Of a stretch of DNA of 64,000 nt, positions 36,860-45,423 are shown one piece after another (position 1 is the stretch's first letter; each line of letters begins with the position of its first letter). The notes under the pieces were generated by a model, which was not told the origin of the DNA, searched no databases, and saw only the letters and a program-made list of their open reading frames with translations. The stretch is from NCBI RefSeq assembly GCF_025449335.1, contig NZ_CP104883.1:3030501-3094500 (forward strand). Reading direction: 5' to 3'. A program made the position numbers and the translations under genes. The DNA comes from Bartonella sp. HY328 (GTDB lineage: Bacteria; Pseudomonadota; Alphaproteobacteria; Rhizobiales; Rhizobiaceae).

Positions 36860-37312
36860 TTAACGCAAATGTTGTGGTGCAATTTTAGCCACATTGATGC
36901 GATTGTGATTAGCAGCTTTTGCTTCTGATTGTTCAGGCACAATAGTGATTGAAATGTTTAAGCCAGCAGAAGCAGTGCGGCCACCTGTTGCGCCAGCACT
37001 ACCAGTTGCACCACCAGCACTCATTGAGCGAGCTTGGCTATTTGCTGCAGCCAATTGGCCTGAAAGCTTGTTGGTTTCAACCCAACCTTTTTGGTTGCCA
37101 GCAGTTACATAGCACCAAGCTGAATTACAAACACCAACATTAACTTGTGTCCCCTTAGCAATATTGCTTGTTACAGCTGCACTTGATGCAGGTGCATTAT
37201 GCAATGATAAAGCAGGGGCTGAAATTGTGGTTGCTTGTGCGCAAAGTGCGCCGCTAATAACTGCGATTGCTAGAGTTGAAGCAGCGATGATTGATTTTGC
37301 AAAACGGTTCAT
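36860..37312 (-). CDS. Secreted SH3-domain protein, copy 1
   Basis: This 150-residue exported protein has a signal peptide (about 1-28, ending CAQATT). One bacterial SH3 domain (about 30-85) contains VNVGVCNSAWCYVTAGNQKGWVE. A Gly/Ala-rich linker with GGATGSAGATGG follows, and then the tail SAGLNISITIVPEQ. SH3b domains usually bind peptidoglycan or other periplasmic partners. A similar gene lies 411 bases upstream on the same strand and shares the SH3 core and the ISITI-P tail, so the two are probably duplicates. The role is unknown. Confidence 0.82.
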   Translation of the reverse strand: MNRFAKSIIAASTLAIAVISGALCAQATTISAPALSLHNAPASSAAVTSNIAKGTQVNVGVCNSAWCYVTAGNQKGWVETNKLSGQLAAANSQARSMSAGGATGSAGATGGRTASAGLNISITIVPEQSEAKAANHNRINVAKIAPQHLR

Positions 37313-37723
37313 GATCTTTATCCTTAAATTTTTATGGAAGAACCGCTCAAACCCATGAATTTAAACAAAGCTTCTCTATTCGCGAAAACTCGTTTCGCGC
37401 TTAAATGCTTCAAATTTTGACAAGGTTAGATTGTTAACGGGAAAGGCTTTTGGCTTCCTGTTATTAAATTCTTCCAGGGTTGTTTGGTTAATTGTTTAAG
37501 CTGCCTTTTAGTAAAGGTTGGCTTTTTTTGCCATTTGTCAGCGTTCTTGCAATCATAACGGCTTAGCCGGCAAAAGGTTCCAGATTTTTTAAATATAAAC
37601 TTATATAATTTAAATACTAAAAACCTATCTTAAAAGAGATAAACCAAATAGGCTTTGGTTTGTATCAAAGTGAAATTTTGCTTAGATTACCTTTAATGGC
37701 ACAATACCGTAAAGGTAAGCATT
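37313..37723. other. Spacer between the two SH3 genes
   Basis: This 411-base stretch has no gene. Blocks near 37514-37527 and 37575-37595 resemble 32929-32942 and 32951-32972. A promoter for SH3 copy 1 should lie near its left end. Confidence 0.5.
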
Positions 37724-38122
37724 TTATTTTGAAACAGGAATAATTGTAATACTTATCTGCAAACTTGACACAGCAGTTGAATTACGAATAATCGACTGTT
37801 TATTTTTACCAATTTTTTGAACATAGCCATCTACCGTTTTTTTGTGATAATTATTGACAGCCACTTCCTTCGATATTTTCTTTTTCTCAACCCACCCCTT
37901 AATGGTTTTGGTTGTGATATGGCACCATTTAGCATTGCATGCTTTAATATCAAAATTGGTTCCTTTAGGAATTTTTGATATAATAGGATAAGCTGTTGAT
38001 GGTCCCGAAAAAATAGATATGGATGGTGAGGATAAATTCAGAGCCGGAGCAAATTGAGGATTACCCATAAACATTATAACAAAGAAAAAAGTTGCAATAC
38101 CATATTTTACAAAGCATTTCAT
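37724..38122 (-). CDS. Secreted SH3-domain protein, copy 2
   Basis: This 132-residue exported protein has a signal peptide of about 28 residues (MKCFVKYGIATFFFVIMFMG onwards). A bacterial SH3 domain follows with FDIKACNAKWCHITTKTIKGWVEKK. A Lys-rich stretch follows, and the tail is LQISITIIPVSK. The start is ATG at 38122 with GAGGGA upstream. It is similar to the protein at 36860 in domain order and in its unusual tail. It is more basic than copy 1. The function is unknown; a cell-wall role is a reasonable guess. Confidence 0.8.
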   Translation of the reverse strand: MKCFVKYGIATFFFVIMFMGNPQFAPALNLSSPSISIFSGPSTAYPIISKIPKGTNFDIKACNAKWCHITTKTIKGWVEKKKISKEVAVNNYHKKTVDGYVQKIGKNKQSIIRNSTAVSSLQISITIIPVSK

Positions 38123-38478
38123 GATTGTCCCTCGCATATTTATTGATGAGAAAACTAACAGAAATTTCCGCGCTTACTTTTCGCTTGTTACACTCCCTAA
38201 ACAAAACATTTCTTATATTATACAAATAGAGGTTAGCTCACACTACGTTGCCACATATTAGCTTGAGGAGTTAGCGCTGTAACTTTAACATTTGATAATA
38301 TATATATCAGCTAATCGTTTATTTTATCGCTAATTAAATTAGCTAAAACATAATTATATCAATATTATATTATAAATTAAAATATTTGTAAATACATATA
38401 TAATAAATACTTAAAATCAAAAAACATAAAAAAAGCGGCCCAATGAGCCGCTTTTTATCAATCATAAAAGTTTATAGA
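38123..38478. other. Spacer between SH3 copy 2 and leuC
   Basis: This 356-base very AT-rich stretch has no gene. The leuC terminator is at its right end. Confidence 0.6.
38428..38456 (-). terminator. Terminator after leuC
   Basis: AAAAGCGGC and GCCGCTTTT form a strong stem with a short loop, and T-runs flank it on the minus strand. It lies 23 bases past the leuC stop. Confidence 0.9.
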
Positions 38479-39900
38479 TTATTGCCACTCACGCACATCA
38501 ACAAAATGGCCAGCAATTGCTGCAGCGGCAGCCATAGCAGGTGACACAAGATGAGTGCGCCCCTTATATCCTTGGCGACCTTCAAAATTACGGTTAGAGG
38601 TTGATGCACAACGCTCACCCGGTTTTAAACGGTCATCATTCATGGCAAGACACATAGAGCAACCAGGTTCACGCCACTCGAAACCAGCTTCGATAAAGAT
38701 TTTATCCAAGCCTTCTTGTTCTGCCTGCTCTTTTACCAAGCCAGATCCAGGCACCACCATTGCTGATACAGTTGGCGCAACATGACGGCCCTTAGCGATA
38801 GAAGCGGCAGCGCGCAAATCTTCAATACGACCATTAGTACATGAACCAATAAACACGCGATCAATAGCAACATCAGTCATATGAATACCGGGTTTTAAAT
38901 CCATATATTCAAGAGCGCGTTTTTTGGAGGCGCGCTTGTTTTCATCTGCAATATCATCAGGATTTGGCACAACACCGTTAATTGGCATGACATCTTCAGG
39001 TGATGACCCCCAAGTAACCGTTGGTGTTAAATTCGCTGCATCAATCGTGATTACTGTATCGTAAACTGCACCTTCATCACTTTTTAAAGTTTGCCAATAG
39101 GCAATGGCATCTTCAAGCATCTTACCTTCTGGTGAACGTGGGCGGCCTTTAATATATTCAAAAGTAATTTCATCCGGCGCGATAAGACCAGCGCGCGCAC
39201 CACCCTCAATCGACATATTACAAATGGTCATACGTCCTTCCATCGAAAGCGCTTCGATGGCTTCGCCAGCATATTCAATCACATGGCCGGTACCACCTGC
39301 GGTACCAATTTCGCCAATAATGGCAAGGACAAGATCTTTTGCCGATACACCATCAGGCAATTTATTATTGACCTGCACAAGCATATTCTTAGCTTTTTTC
39401 TGGATAAGGGTTTGGGTTGCCAAAACATGTTCAACTTCCGATGTACCAATACCATGAGCCAAAGCACCAAAAGCGCCATGGGTTGAAGTATGGCTATCGC
39501 CACAAACAATAGTCATGCCTGGCAAGGTAAAGCCCTGCTCTGGTCCTACAATATGCACAACCCCTTGGCGAACATCACGTTCTGAATAATATTCAACGCC
39601 AAATTCAGCCGTATTGGCAGCAAGCGCCTCAACCTGAATGCGGCTTTCTTCGTTTTTAATGCCATTGACACGGTCGGGCGAAGTTGGAATATTATGATCA
39701 ACCACCGCCAAGGTTTTTTCTGGATGGCGCACTTTGCGTTTTGCCATGCGCAACCCTTCAAATGCTTGCGGGCTAGTGACTTCATGCACGAGATGGCGGT
39801 CAATGTAAAGAAGGCAGGTGCCATCTTCTTGACGATCGACAATATGGCTATCAAAAATTTTGTCGTAGAGCGTACGCGGTGCACTCATTTTCATGTCCAT
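38479..39900 (-). CDS. leuC: 3-isopropylmalate dehydratase large subunit
   Basis: This 473-residue aconitase-family enzyme isomerises 2-isopropylmalate to 3-isopropylmalate in leucine synthesis, with LeuD. The 4Fe-4S cysteines are in FIGSCTNGRIEDL (near 353) and EPGCSMCLAMNDD (near 413 and 416). VCGDSHTSTHGAFG and the substrate loop ASTSNRNFEGRQG are present. The frame may start at MDMKMSAPRT (39900) or at the MSAPRT typical of the family (39888); an AGAGG site favours the first ATG. leuD is not adjacent. No leader peptide with Leu codons was seen. Confidence 0.97.
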   Translation of the reverse strand: MDMKMSAPRTLYDKIFDSHIVDRQEDGTCLLYIDRHLVHEVTSPQAFEGLRMAKRKVRHPEKTLAVVDHNIPTSPDRVNGIKNEESRIQVEALAANTAEFGVEYYSERDVRQGVVHIVGPEQGFTLPGMTIVCGDSHTSTHGAFGALAHGIGTSEVEHVLATQTLIQKKAKNMLVQVNNKLPDGVSAKDLVLAIIGEIGTAGGTGHVIEYAGEAIEALSMEGRMTICNMSIEGGARAGLIAPDEITFEYIKGRPRSPEGKMLEDAIAYWQTLKSDEGAVYDTVITIDAANLTPTVTWGSSPEDVMPINGVVPNPDDIADENKRASKKRALEYMDLKPGIHMTDVAIDRVFIGSCTNGRIEDLRAAASIAKGRHVAPTVSAMVVPGSGLVKEQAEQEGLDKIFIEAGFEWREPGCSMCLAMNDDRLKPGERCASTSNRNFEGRQGYKGRTHLVSPAMAAAAAIAGHFVDVREWQ

Positions 39901-40289
39901 TCTTTTCGCCTCTAGGGCTCTATTTGGCCATTAAGGCTCATTTTTTAAATAGGAAAATTGAATTTATCAAAAAGCCAAAGGTCAAGATTATAGCCTTTTG
40001 TAAAACTTGACTGAACAAGTAAAAAAGCTAGACCATAAGTCGGCTTAATGATGAGCCTGAAAAATACACAACAAAGCGACCTGGTAGCAGTTTATGATCC
40101 TGCACGTCCAAGCGCGTAATGGCTAATTGCCTAATAAGTGTATTTTTCAATAAAAACCTATTGTAACTCATAATTCTCTTTTAACATCTTTGATCTTGCT
40201 ATGCAATCAGCTAGATTAGACCTTTTCCAAAAATATATGTTTTACATTAAATAGTACTATATTATTGCCTTTTAAATGGTCAATCAGAT
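39901..40289. other. Spacer between leuC and the FeuQ-like kinase
   Basis: This 389-base stretch has no gene. It holds the leuC promoter. No leader peptide, T-box or clear terminator for the kinase was recognised. Confidence 0.55.
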
Positions 40290-41579
40290 TTATTTATGAA
40301 AAATAATAACCCGTAATCCACCCAAAGGGCTGTCCTCTAAACGCATGGCAAAACCATAAGGTGCAAGAACATCACCGGCTATTGCAAGACCAAGACCCGT
40401 AGATTGCGCCCTTTCATCAAAGCGCACGCCGCGTTGCAATGCTAACTTGCGCCTTTCTTCATCCATACCTTCGCCATCATCATCGATAATAATTTGCTCA
40501 GCATTTGGTTGAAAAATAATAATTTTTTGTTTGGCATGACGAGCGGCATTTTCAAGGATTGTTCCTAACGCCTCGGCAAGATCTGCAACATCGATAGGCA
40601 TAATTGCATTGTCATCAATATTATTTTGCCATTCTAAAGCTTCACCATAGGAAGTTGCCGACAAAACACGTACCAATTGCCGCGATAATTCGCCAAGATT
40701 ACTGGATAATTTACCTTTATGAGCAGAAATTTCGGCGCGAGCGCGATGAAGCTCGCGGTCAATTTGGCGTTGCAAACCCCGCGATAAATCACGCAAAAGC
40801 ACTGCAGCCTCCTTATTATTTTGTTCATCAAGGCGGCTACTTAAATTGCGCAAAGCAGCTAAAGGAGATTTTAAACCATGGGCCAAATCACCCGCCCGCT
40901 TTTGCGCCTCATCAATGCTTTGCGCTCTATTGTCTAATAAGCGATTTATCGTTTCAGTCAATGGGCGCAATTCCTTATAATAATTCGGTGTCATACGCTC
41001 ATTCGTATTGCTGGTTATCTTTTCAACATTTTTACGCAAAACAGCTAAAGGTCTCAAGCCAAAGACAATTTGCACCCCAAACAAAACCGATAAAACTAAA
41101 CCAAGTATAATAAGATAAATAGAAAGATCTGCAGCAAATTCATTGCGCGCTTTAATAATTTGCTGTTCATCAATTGCTATTTCAATTTGCAAAGGATGCC
41201 CTTGAAATACAACTTTACGAACCACCATCAAATAGCCACCAGAACGACCATTTTTTTCAGCTAGTGGTAAATTTAAATCCCATAGTGAACGCGATCTTAT
41301 AATATCATCATTGCTTTTATCAATCACTTGCCAATAAAGACCACTATAGGGCTTTTCAAAATCTGGGATCACAAAGGGCAGATTAACGGCAATCTTGTTT
41401 TCATTGTTTAACGATATACCAGCAGCGATAGTCTCGGTCCAATTATTAAGCTGTACCGAAAACCGCCGCTCGACATGGCGCTCAAAAAGCAAGGAAAAAC
41501 CAAGAAATGAAATAGCCAATGCGATAATAATAGCAATACAACCGGCTATAAATTGCCGCAATCGCAATGAAGCTTTCAT
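40290..41579 (-). CDS. Sensor histidine kinase, FeuQ/PhoQ-like
   Basis: This 429-residue membrane kinase has segment 1 (about residues 10-32), a periplasmic sensor (33-150), segment 2 (about 153-174), HAMP, and an H-box reading RAGDLAHGLKSPLAALRN with His234. The ATPase motifs are NAARHAKQ, DDDGEGMDEE and STGLGLAIA. The AGDLAHGLKSPL type of H-box is characteristic of FeuQ in Rhizobiales. It follows its regulator by two bases. Together with two PepSY proteins it forms one module. In Rhizobium and Brucella FeuPQ affects osmoadaptation and cyclic glucan export; the link here is inference. Confidence 0.88.
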   Translation of the reverse strand: MKASLRLRQFIAGCIAIIIALAISFLGFSLLFERHVERRFSVQLNNWTETIAAGISLNNENKIAVNLPFVIPDFEKPYSGLYWQVIDKSNDDIIRSRSLWDLNLPLAEKNGRSGGYLMVVRKVVFQGHPLQIEIAIDEQQIIKARNEFAADLSIYLIILGLVLSVLFGVQIVFGLRPLAVLRKNVEKITSNTNERMTPNYYKELRPLTETINRLLDNRAQSIDEAQKRAGDLAHGLKSPLAALRNLSSRLDEQNNKEAAVLLRDLSRGLQRQIDRELHRARAEISAHKGKLSSNLGELSRQLVRVLSATSYGEALEWQNNIDDNAIMPIDVADLAEALGTILENAARHAKQKIIIFQPNAEQIIIDDDGEGMDEERRKLALQRGVRFDERAQSTGLGLAIAGDVLAPYGFAMRLEDSPLGGLRVIIFHK

Positions 41580-41581
41580 AG

Positions 41582-42241
41582 CTATTGTCCAGTTAGGCGG
41601 TAACCAAGTCCGCGTCTTGTTTCAATAGCACTTGCACCAATTTTACGGCGCAACCTTGTTAATAATGCTTCCAATGCATTGGGATCGCGCGCATCAACAT
41701 CACCATAAATATGTTCGGCGAGCTCACTTGGCGTCACCACCCGATCCTTGTGTAAACCCAAAAACTGCACAACACGATATTCAAGCGCCGATAAATCAAC
41801 ATTACGCCCATCAACGGTAATCCGCATCAAACGTGTATCAACAGCGATATTGCCAATCTGTAATATTGGATCTGCTTGCCCAACTGAACGACGAATAAGC
41901 GCACGCAAACGCGCAACCAATTCTAACATTTCAAAAGGCTTGGCAAGATAATCATCTGCTCCTGCGTCAATGCCTTCCACCCGCTCAATCCAACTGCCAC
42001 GCGCACTTAAAATAATAACCGGCACCACTACACCAGCACGCCGCCATAACTTTAAAACGGTTAAGCCATCTTTAACAGGTAAGCCAAGATCAAGAACAAT
42101 ACCGTCATAATTTTCAGTTTCACCCTTAAACCAAGCATCATCACCATTATCGGTACTATCAACCGCAAAGCCAGCCTGTTCTAACGCGAGACACACATCA
42201 TTGCGCAAAATAGCATCATCTTCAACAACAAGAACTTTCAA
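41582..42241 (-). CDS. Response regulator, FeuP/PhoP-like
   Basis: This 219-residue OmpR-family regulator has the receiver domain acidic pair VEDDAIL, the phospho-acceptor Asp51 in GIVLDLGLPVKDG, and Lys101 in YLAKPFE. The DNA-binding domain (about 125-218) ends with RRGLGYRLTGQ. It overlaps the preceding small PepSY gene by four bases (ATGA) and is two bases from the kinase, so all three are co-translated. It resembles FeuP of rhizobia. Its likely operator lies in the 109-base spacer at 42544-42651. Confidence 0.9.
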   Translation of the reverse strand: MKVLVVEDDAILRNDVCLALEQAGFAVDSTDNGDDAWFKGETENYDGIVLDLGLPVKDGLTVLKLWRRAGVVVPVIILSARGSWIERVEGIDAGADDYLAKPFEMLELVARLRALIRRSVGQADPILQIGNIAVDTRLMRITVDGRNVDLSALEYRVVQFLGLHKDRVVTPSELAEHIYGDVDARDPNALEALLTRLRRKIGASAIETRRGLGYRLTGQ

Positions 42242-42543
42242 TCGTCTATCTCGACTTTTAATATTTGGCCAGTTTTGGCATCCATTTCTATTTCACGTAT
42301 TATGCCTGATGAATCAATAATTTTAAATTCATAAATATAGAGATGATCTTCTTCATCAAATTCAAGTTTTATAACGCTTGAATTTGGAAATGCTGCTTCA
42401 ACAAAACCAAGCATTTGCGTCAACGGCATAATTTCACCGCGCGCCAAGGCTTGCCGCGCCGCCTCTTGATCATTACCTGAATAGGCTGGATAAATCACTC
42501 CTATAAGAGCAATAAAAACTGTGATATAAAATAATCTAACCAT
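42238..42543 (-). CDS. Small PepSY-domain protein, first gene of the FeuPQ-like operon
   Basis: This exported or membrane-anchored protein has about 101 residues. It has a hydrophobic N-terminus (VRLFYITVFIALIGVIYPAYS) and a PepSY domain in the rest, with YIYEFKIIDSSGIIREIEMD and the end GQILKVEID. PepSY domains often inhibit or tune partner proteins in the periplasm. It is translationally coupled to the response regulator by ATGA, so it is very likely part of the signalling unit. The start may be ATG at 42543 or a GTG at 42558. Confidence 0.82.
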   Translation of the reverse strand: MVRLFYITVFIALIGVIYPAYSGNDQEAARQALARGEIMPLTQMLGFVEAAFPNSSVIKLEFDEEDHLYIYEFKIIDSSGIIREIEMDAKTGQILKVEIDD

Positions 42544-42575
42544 TTTTGTATCATGCACTTTTTAAACTGACAGAA

Positions 42576-42607
42576 TGCTGACGACAGAAGTTAGGGCAGC
42601 GTCAGCA
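42576..42607. promoter_or_regulatory. Inverted and direct repeats in the PepSY divergent spacer
   Basis: TGCTGACG (42576-42583) and CGTCAGCA (42600-42607) are perfect 8-base inverted repeats. CTGAC also repeats in direct order 11 bases apart, at about 42567 and 42578, as OmpR-type regulators prefer. Autoregulation by the FeuP-like protein is inference. Confidence 0.5.
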
Positions 42608-42651
42608 CGACTCATTTAAAACATCAATCATCAAACCAAAGGAGATCAAAA

Positions 42652-42984
42652 ATGGCGACTACACATAAAAAACTAACAGCTCTTACTCTTATCGCTGCAA
42701 TGACCGTTTCTAGCTTAAGCCTGCCAGCTATGGCACAAAATGCTCCTGTTGGCGTACAACAACAAGCTCCTATCGGTATGCAGCAAGCCCCAATGGCAGC
42801 GCAAACCATGAACCGTATTTCTTGGTCACAAATGGTCAAGAGCCTTGAAGACCAAGGCTTTATCATTCGTGAAATTGAAACTGAACATGATGGTTGGAAA
42901 GCTGAAGTTTTCGACAAGAATGGTGCCCATTACAAACTTTATCTAAACGGCCAAGGCGCAATTGTTCATCAAAAATACGACTAA
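42652..42984 (+). CDS. Secreted PepSY-like protein, divergent from the FeuPQ-like operon
   Basis: This 110-residue periplasmic protein has a signal peptide MATTHKKLTALTLIAAMTVS ending LPAMA before Q. A Gln/Pro-rich linker with VGVQQQAPIGMQQAPMA follows, and then a PepSY domain (about 55-108, GFIIREIETEHDGWKAEVFD). A GGAG ribosome site is present. It is transcribed away from the FeuPQ-like operon from a shared 109-base spacer. In Sinorhizobium a small periplasmic protein, FeuN, restrains FeuQ; the position and size here fit such a role, which I infer rather than see. A clear terminator follows. Confidence 0.85.
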   Translation: MATTHKKLTALTLIAAMTVSSLSLPAMAQNAPVGVQQQAPIGMQQAPMAAQTMNRISWSQMVKSLEDQGFIIREIETEHDGWKAEVFDKNGAHYKLYLNGQGAIVHQKYD

Positions 42985-43010
42985 TGAAGAATTGTAACCG
43001 ATAATCTAAT

Positions 43011-43046
43011 AAAAGCGTTTTATCTATTTGATAAAACGCTTTTTTG
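43011..43046 (+). terminator. Terminator after the secreted PepSY protein
   Basis: AAAAGCGTTTTATC and GATAAAACGCTTTT form a perfect stem with a five-base loop and a T-run. Confidence 0.92.
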
Positions 43047-43104
43047 TATTTTAAGCTTTCAGACGCAAGCCCTTGCTTTACCTAGCTAACGCTTACCTGT
43101 TATT

Positions 43105-43332
43105 TTACGTTTTAAAATCATAATGCTTAAAATTATCAGCAGCATTGGTAATTTTTCCAAACAAATCAAATCTCTTACCAATTTCGGCGGCTCCATAGCG
43201 TATAAAATGGGTCTTATCGATATAAATTGGATATCCATTATAAAGCACAGGCAAAAACAGGCTTACAAAAAAGTTGCTGCCAACAATTAGCAATATGACA
43301 TTGCGAACAATTTTATAAAAACACAGTAACAA
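43105..43332 (-). CDS. Possible small membrane protein
   Basis: This open frame encodes 75 residues with one likely membrane segment (about 11-33, VILLIVGSNFFVSLFLPVLY) and a polar tail ending KITNAADNFKHYDFKT. There is no recognisable family. It stands alone in a spacer and may be chance. The tail composition is protein-like, which is why I list it at low confidence. Confidence 0.35.
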   Translation of the reverse strand: MLLCFYKIVRNVILLIVGSNFFVSLFLPVLYNGYPIYIDKTHFIRYGAAEIGKRFDLFGKITNAADNFKHYDFKT

Positions 43333-43633
43333 ATTAGAAAAAATAAGGTAAAATTGCTCTTCAACCGCTCAGGACCCAATATGCAAAGGTCGCCAAAACT
43401 TTGCATCGGCTGGAAAATACCCGTTTTACAAATTATGAAATAAAAATTGGCGTACAATAACATGCTTTATTAACGTTTTCCCACTGGTCTTGAAGTTAAA
43501 ATAATTGCTTTACGCATTAGAAACCAGTTCAAAAAGGCGCATAGTTTTTGTGGCTCTTAGAAAAAGAGTCTATATAAGTATAAAGCCAACATGTTTCTTA
43601 ACATCAAAATGAAAGAACGCAGCGTTAAAAGCC
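43333..43633. other. Spacer upstream of yigZ
   Basis: This 301-base stretch is without a gene. It includes CGCTCAGGACCCAAT near 43366, which resembles IS ends elsewhere but has no partner. The yigZ promoter should lie here. Confidence 0.5.
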
Positions 43634-44227
43634 ATGCCATTTACCCTTGCCCAACCAACCGAAATTGTAGAAGACATTAAAAAAAGTCGATTTTTAACCC
43701 GAGCTTTTCCTATTGCTTCGCTGGATGAATTTGATACAATGCTGACACAATTAAAGGCCAGTGAAGAGGCAACCCATCATTGTTGGGCATGGAAATTTGG
43801 CAATGCCTATCGCTTTAGCGATGATGGAGAACCAACTGGCACTGCTGGTAAGCCAATTTTAAATGCTATTGAAGGGCGTGATTGCGATAAGGTTGCCATT
43901 ATTATCACCCGCTGGTATGGCGGCATACAGCTTGGCACTGGCGGCTTGGCGCGTGCTTATGGCGGTGGTGCAGCTCGCTGCTTGCAACAAGGCGAACTTG
44001 TGGAAATAATTGCAATGGCAAAATGCCAAATCCAATTGCAATTTTCCGAATGGCCAATTGTTGAAAACCGACTAGCAAATTATAAGGCAATGGTTTTAAC
44101 TCAAGATTTTGGTGCTAATGGCGTTGACTTAGAGCTTGAAATGCCAGCCAGCAACTACCTAGCATTTATGGATTATCTCAAAGACTTGACACGCGGTAGA
44201 ATTATGCTCGATTGTGATGAAAAATGA
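43634..44227 (+). CDS. yigZ: YigZ/IMPACT-family protein
   Basis: This 197-residue UPF0029 protein has an N-terminal Impact domain with SRFLTRAFPIASLDEF, ATHHCWAWKFGN, SDDGEPTGTAGKPIL and TRWYGGIQLGTGGLARAYG, which are the family's most conserved blocks. The C-terminal DUF1949 half is present but weakly conserved. The role is uncertain, possibly linked to translation or nucleic acids. It is monocistronic with a hairpin after it. Confidence 0.92.
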   Translation: MPFTLAQPTEIVEDIKKSRFLTRAFPIASLDEFDTMLTQLKASEEATHHCWAWKFGNAYRFSDDGEPTGTAGKPILNAIEGRDCDKVAIIITRWYGGIQLGTGGLARAYGGGAARCLQQGELVEIIAMAKCQIQLQFSEWPIVENRLANYKAMVLTQDFGANGVDLELEMPASNYLAFMDYLKDLTRGRIMLDCDEK

Positions 44228-44258
44228 GGAAGGGGCGTTAAACGGCCATTTCCTCATT
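44223..44258. terminator. Hairpin after yigZ
   Basis: AATGAGGAA and TTTCCTCATT form a stem overlapping the yigZ stop. It lies between yigZ and the convergent oxidoreductase and may end both. Confidence 0.6.
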
Positions 44259-44287
44259 AAATCTTGGAACAAAATTGTGTCGCGCAA

Positions 44288-44920
44288 CTATTGTGAAATC
44301 ACTGTATAACGCTGTTTAATATGATTGCCTTGTTCTGATTCATCAATCATTGCAATGGCATAATCGGCATAGCTAATTTCACTTTTACCGTTGCTATCAA
44401 CGATAAACTCTTCGCCGCCTTCTTGATATTTTCCAGTGCGTACACCATCAGCAACAAAGACAGCTGCTGGGCTTAAAAATGTCCAGTTGACATCATGGCG
44501 TTTTTTAAGTGCGTCCAGCGCGGTGGCCATAGAAAGTGCTAAAGGCTTATATTCTTCTGGAAAATCCGGACTATCAACCAAACGCGTCGTATGGCTTTCA
44601 TCCAAATAAAGGCTCCCTGCCCCACCGACAATCAGCAAACGATTAGGATGGCCAGCTAATATATCAGCAAGATGCGCAAGCGAGGTTTGATATTGGTCTA
44701 ATGTATCGGGGGTAAAGACTCCAAAAGCATTAATAATAACATCAAAATCGGCTAAATCTTGATAGGTCAAATCAAACAAATCTTTTATATAAGTTTTTGC
44801 ACGTGGATCAGAGGCGACGCCTTTGCGGATAATCGCGGTGACATCATGACCACGATCCAAAGCTTCTTTTGTTAATAATTGCCCTGCACGGCCATTGGCA
44901 GCGATAATTGCTATTTTCAT
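44288..44920 (-). CDS. NAD(P)H-binding SDR-like oxidoreductase
   Basis: This 210-residue protein of the atypical short-chain dehydrogenase / NmrA-like group has the nucleotide motif IAANGRAGQLLTKEALDRGH at its N-terminus. VIINAFG and LLIVGGAGSLYLDE follow. The start is ATG at 44920 with AAGGAG. It is divergent from an HxlR-type regulator, which probably controls it. Such pairs often respond to quinones, aldehydes or disulfide stress. The substrate is unknown. Confidence 0.88.
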   Translation of the reverse strand: MKIAIIAANGRAGQLLTKEALDRGHDVTAIIRKGVASDPRAKTYIKDLFDLTYQDLADFDVIINAFGVFTPDTLDQYQTSLAHLADILAGHPNRLLIVGGAGSLYLDESHTTRLVDSPDFPEEYKPLALSMATALDALKKRHDVNWTFLSPAAVFVADGVRTGKYQEGGEEFIVDSNGKSEISYADYAIAMIDESEQGNHIKQRYTVISQ

Positions 44921-45045
44921 GATGAATACTCCTTTTTGGGTAAACCATAACATGATAGGATCTATTGTAAAGTAGGCACCTTTTTGTTATATAGGTTACT
45001 AAAAGATACTATCGATAAAAGCCTTCATATAATTAAGGGTATAAA

Positions 45046-45381
45046 ATGCTTCCGCTACCGCCATGTCCTGTTGAAATTACCTTGCTTATTATCGGCAATC
45101 GCTGGAAACCGTTGATTATCCGAGACTTGCTTGATGGCACTAAGCGATTTGGACAGTTACGCAAAAGCATTGGCGATATTTCGCAAAAAGTACTGACTGC
45201 CAATTTACGTGAGCTGGAGGAACAAGGCATTGTGTCGCGCCAAATCTTTGCGCAAGTTCCGCCACGGGTCGACTATAGCCTCACAAAACGCGGTAAAACG
45301 CTTGAACCCATATTGAACGCAATGGCACATTGGGGCGAAAGTCACCGACAAGCATTAGCAATGACAAGATTACAGGACTAA
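45046..45381 (+). CDS. HxlR-family transcriptional regulator
   Basis: This 111-residue winged-helix regulator has the family core LLIIGNRWKPLIIRDLLDGT, KRFGQLRKSIGDISQKVLTA and the wing QVPPRVDYSLTKRGKTLEP. Cys7, just before the first helix (CPVE), is where HxlR proteins carry a redox- or aldehyde-sensing thiol. It is divergent from the oxidoreductase at 44920 with a 125-base spacer, so mutual control is likely. Confidence 0.9.
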   Translation: MLPLPPCPVEITLLIIGNRWKPLIIRDLLDGTKRFGQLRKSIGDISQKVLTANLRELEEQGIVSRQIFAQVPPRVDYSLTKRGKTLEPILNAMAHWGESHRQALAMTRLQD

Positions 45382-45423
45382 AATTACCGATAAACTAGGC
45401 CTTACGTTTAAAAAGCCAGTTTA

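Noticed and set aside
39901..40289. Possible leucine leader peptide or T-box upstream of leuC
   Set aside because: I looked for a Leu-codon-rich short frame with an attenuator hairpin and found none.
43366..43380. CGCTCAGGACCCAAT resembling an IS427-type end
   Set aside because: Only about a dozen bases match and no inverted partner or flank duplication is nearby, so it is likely coincidence.
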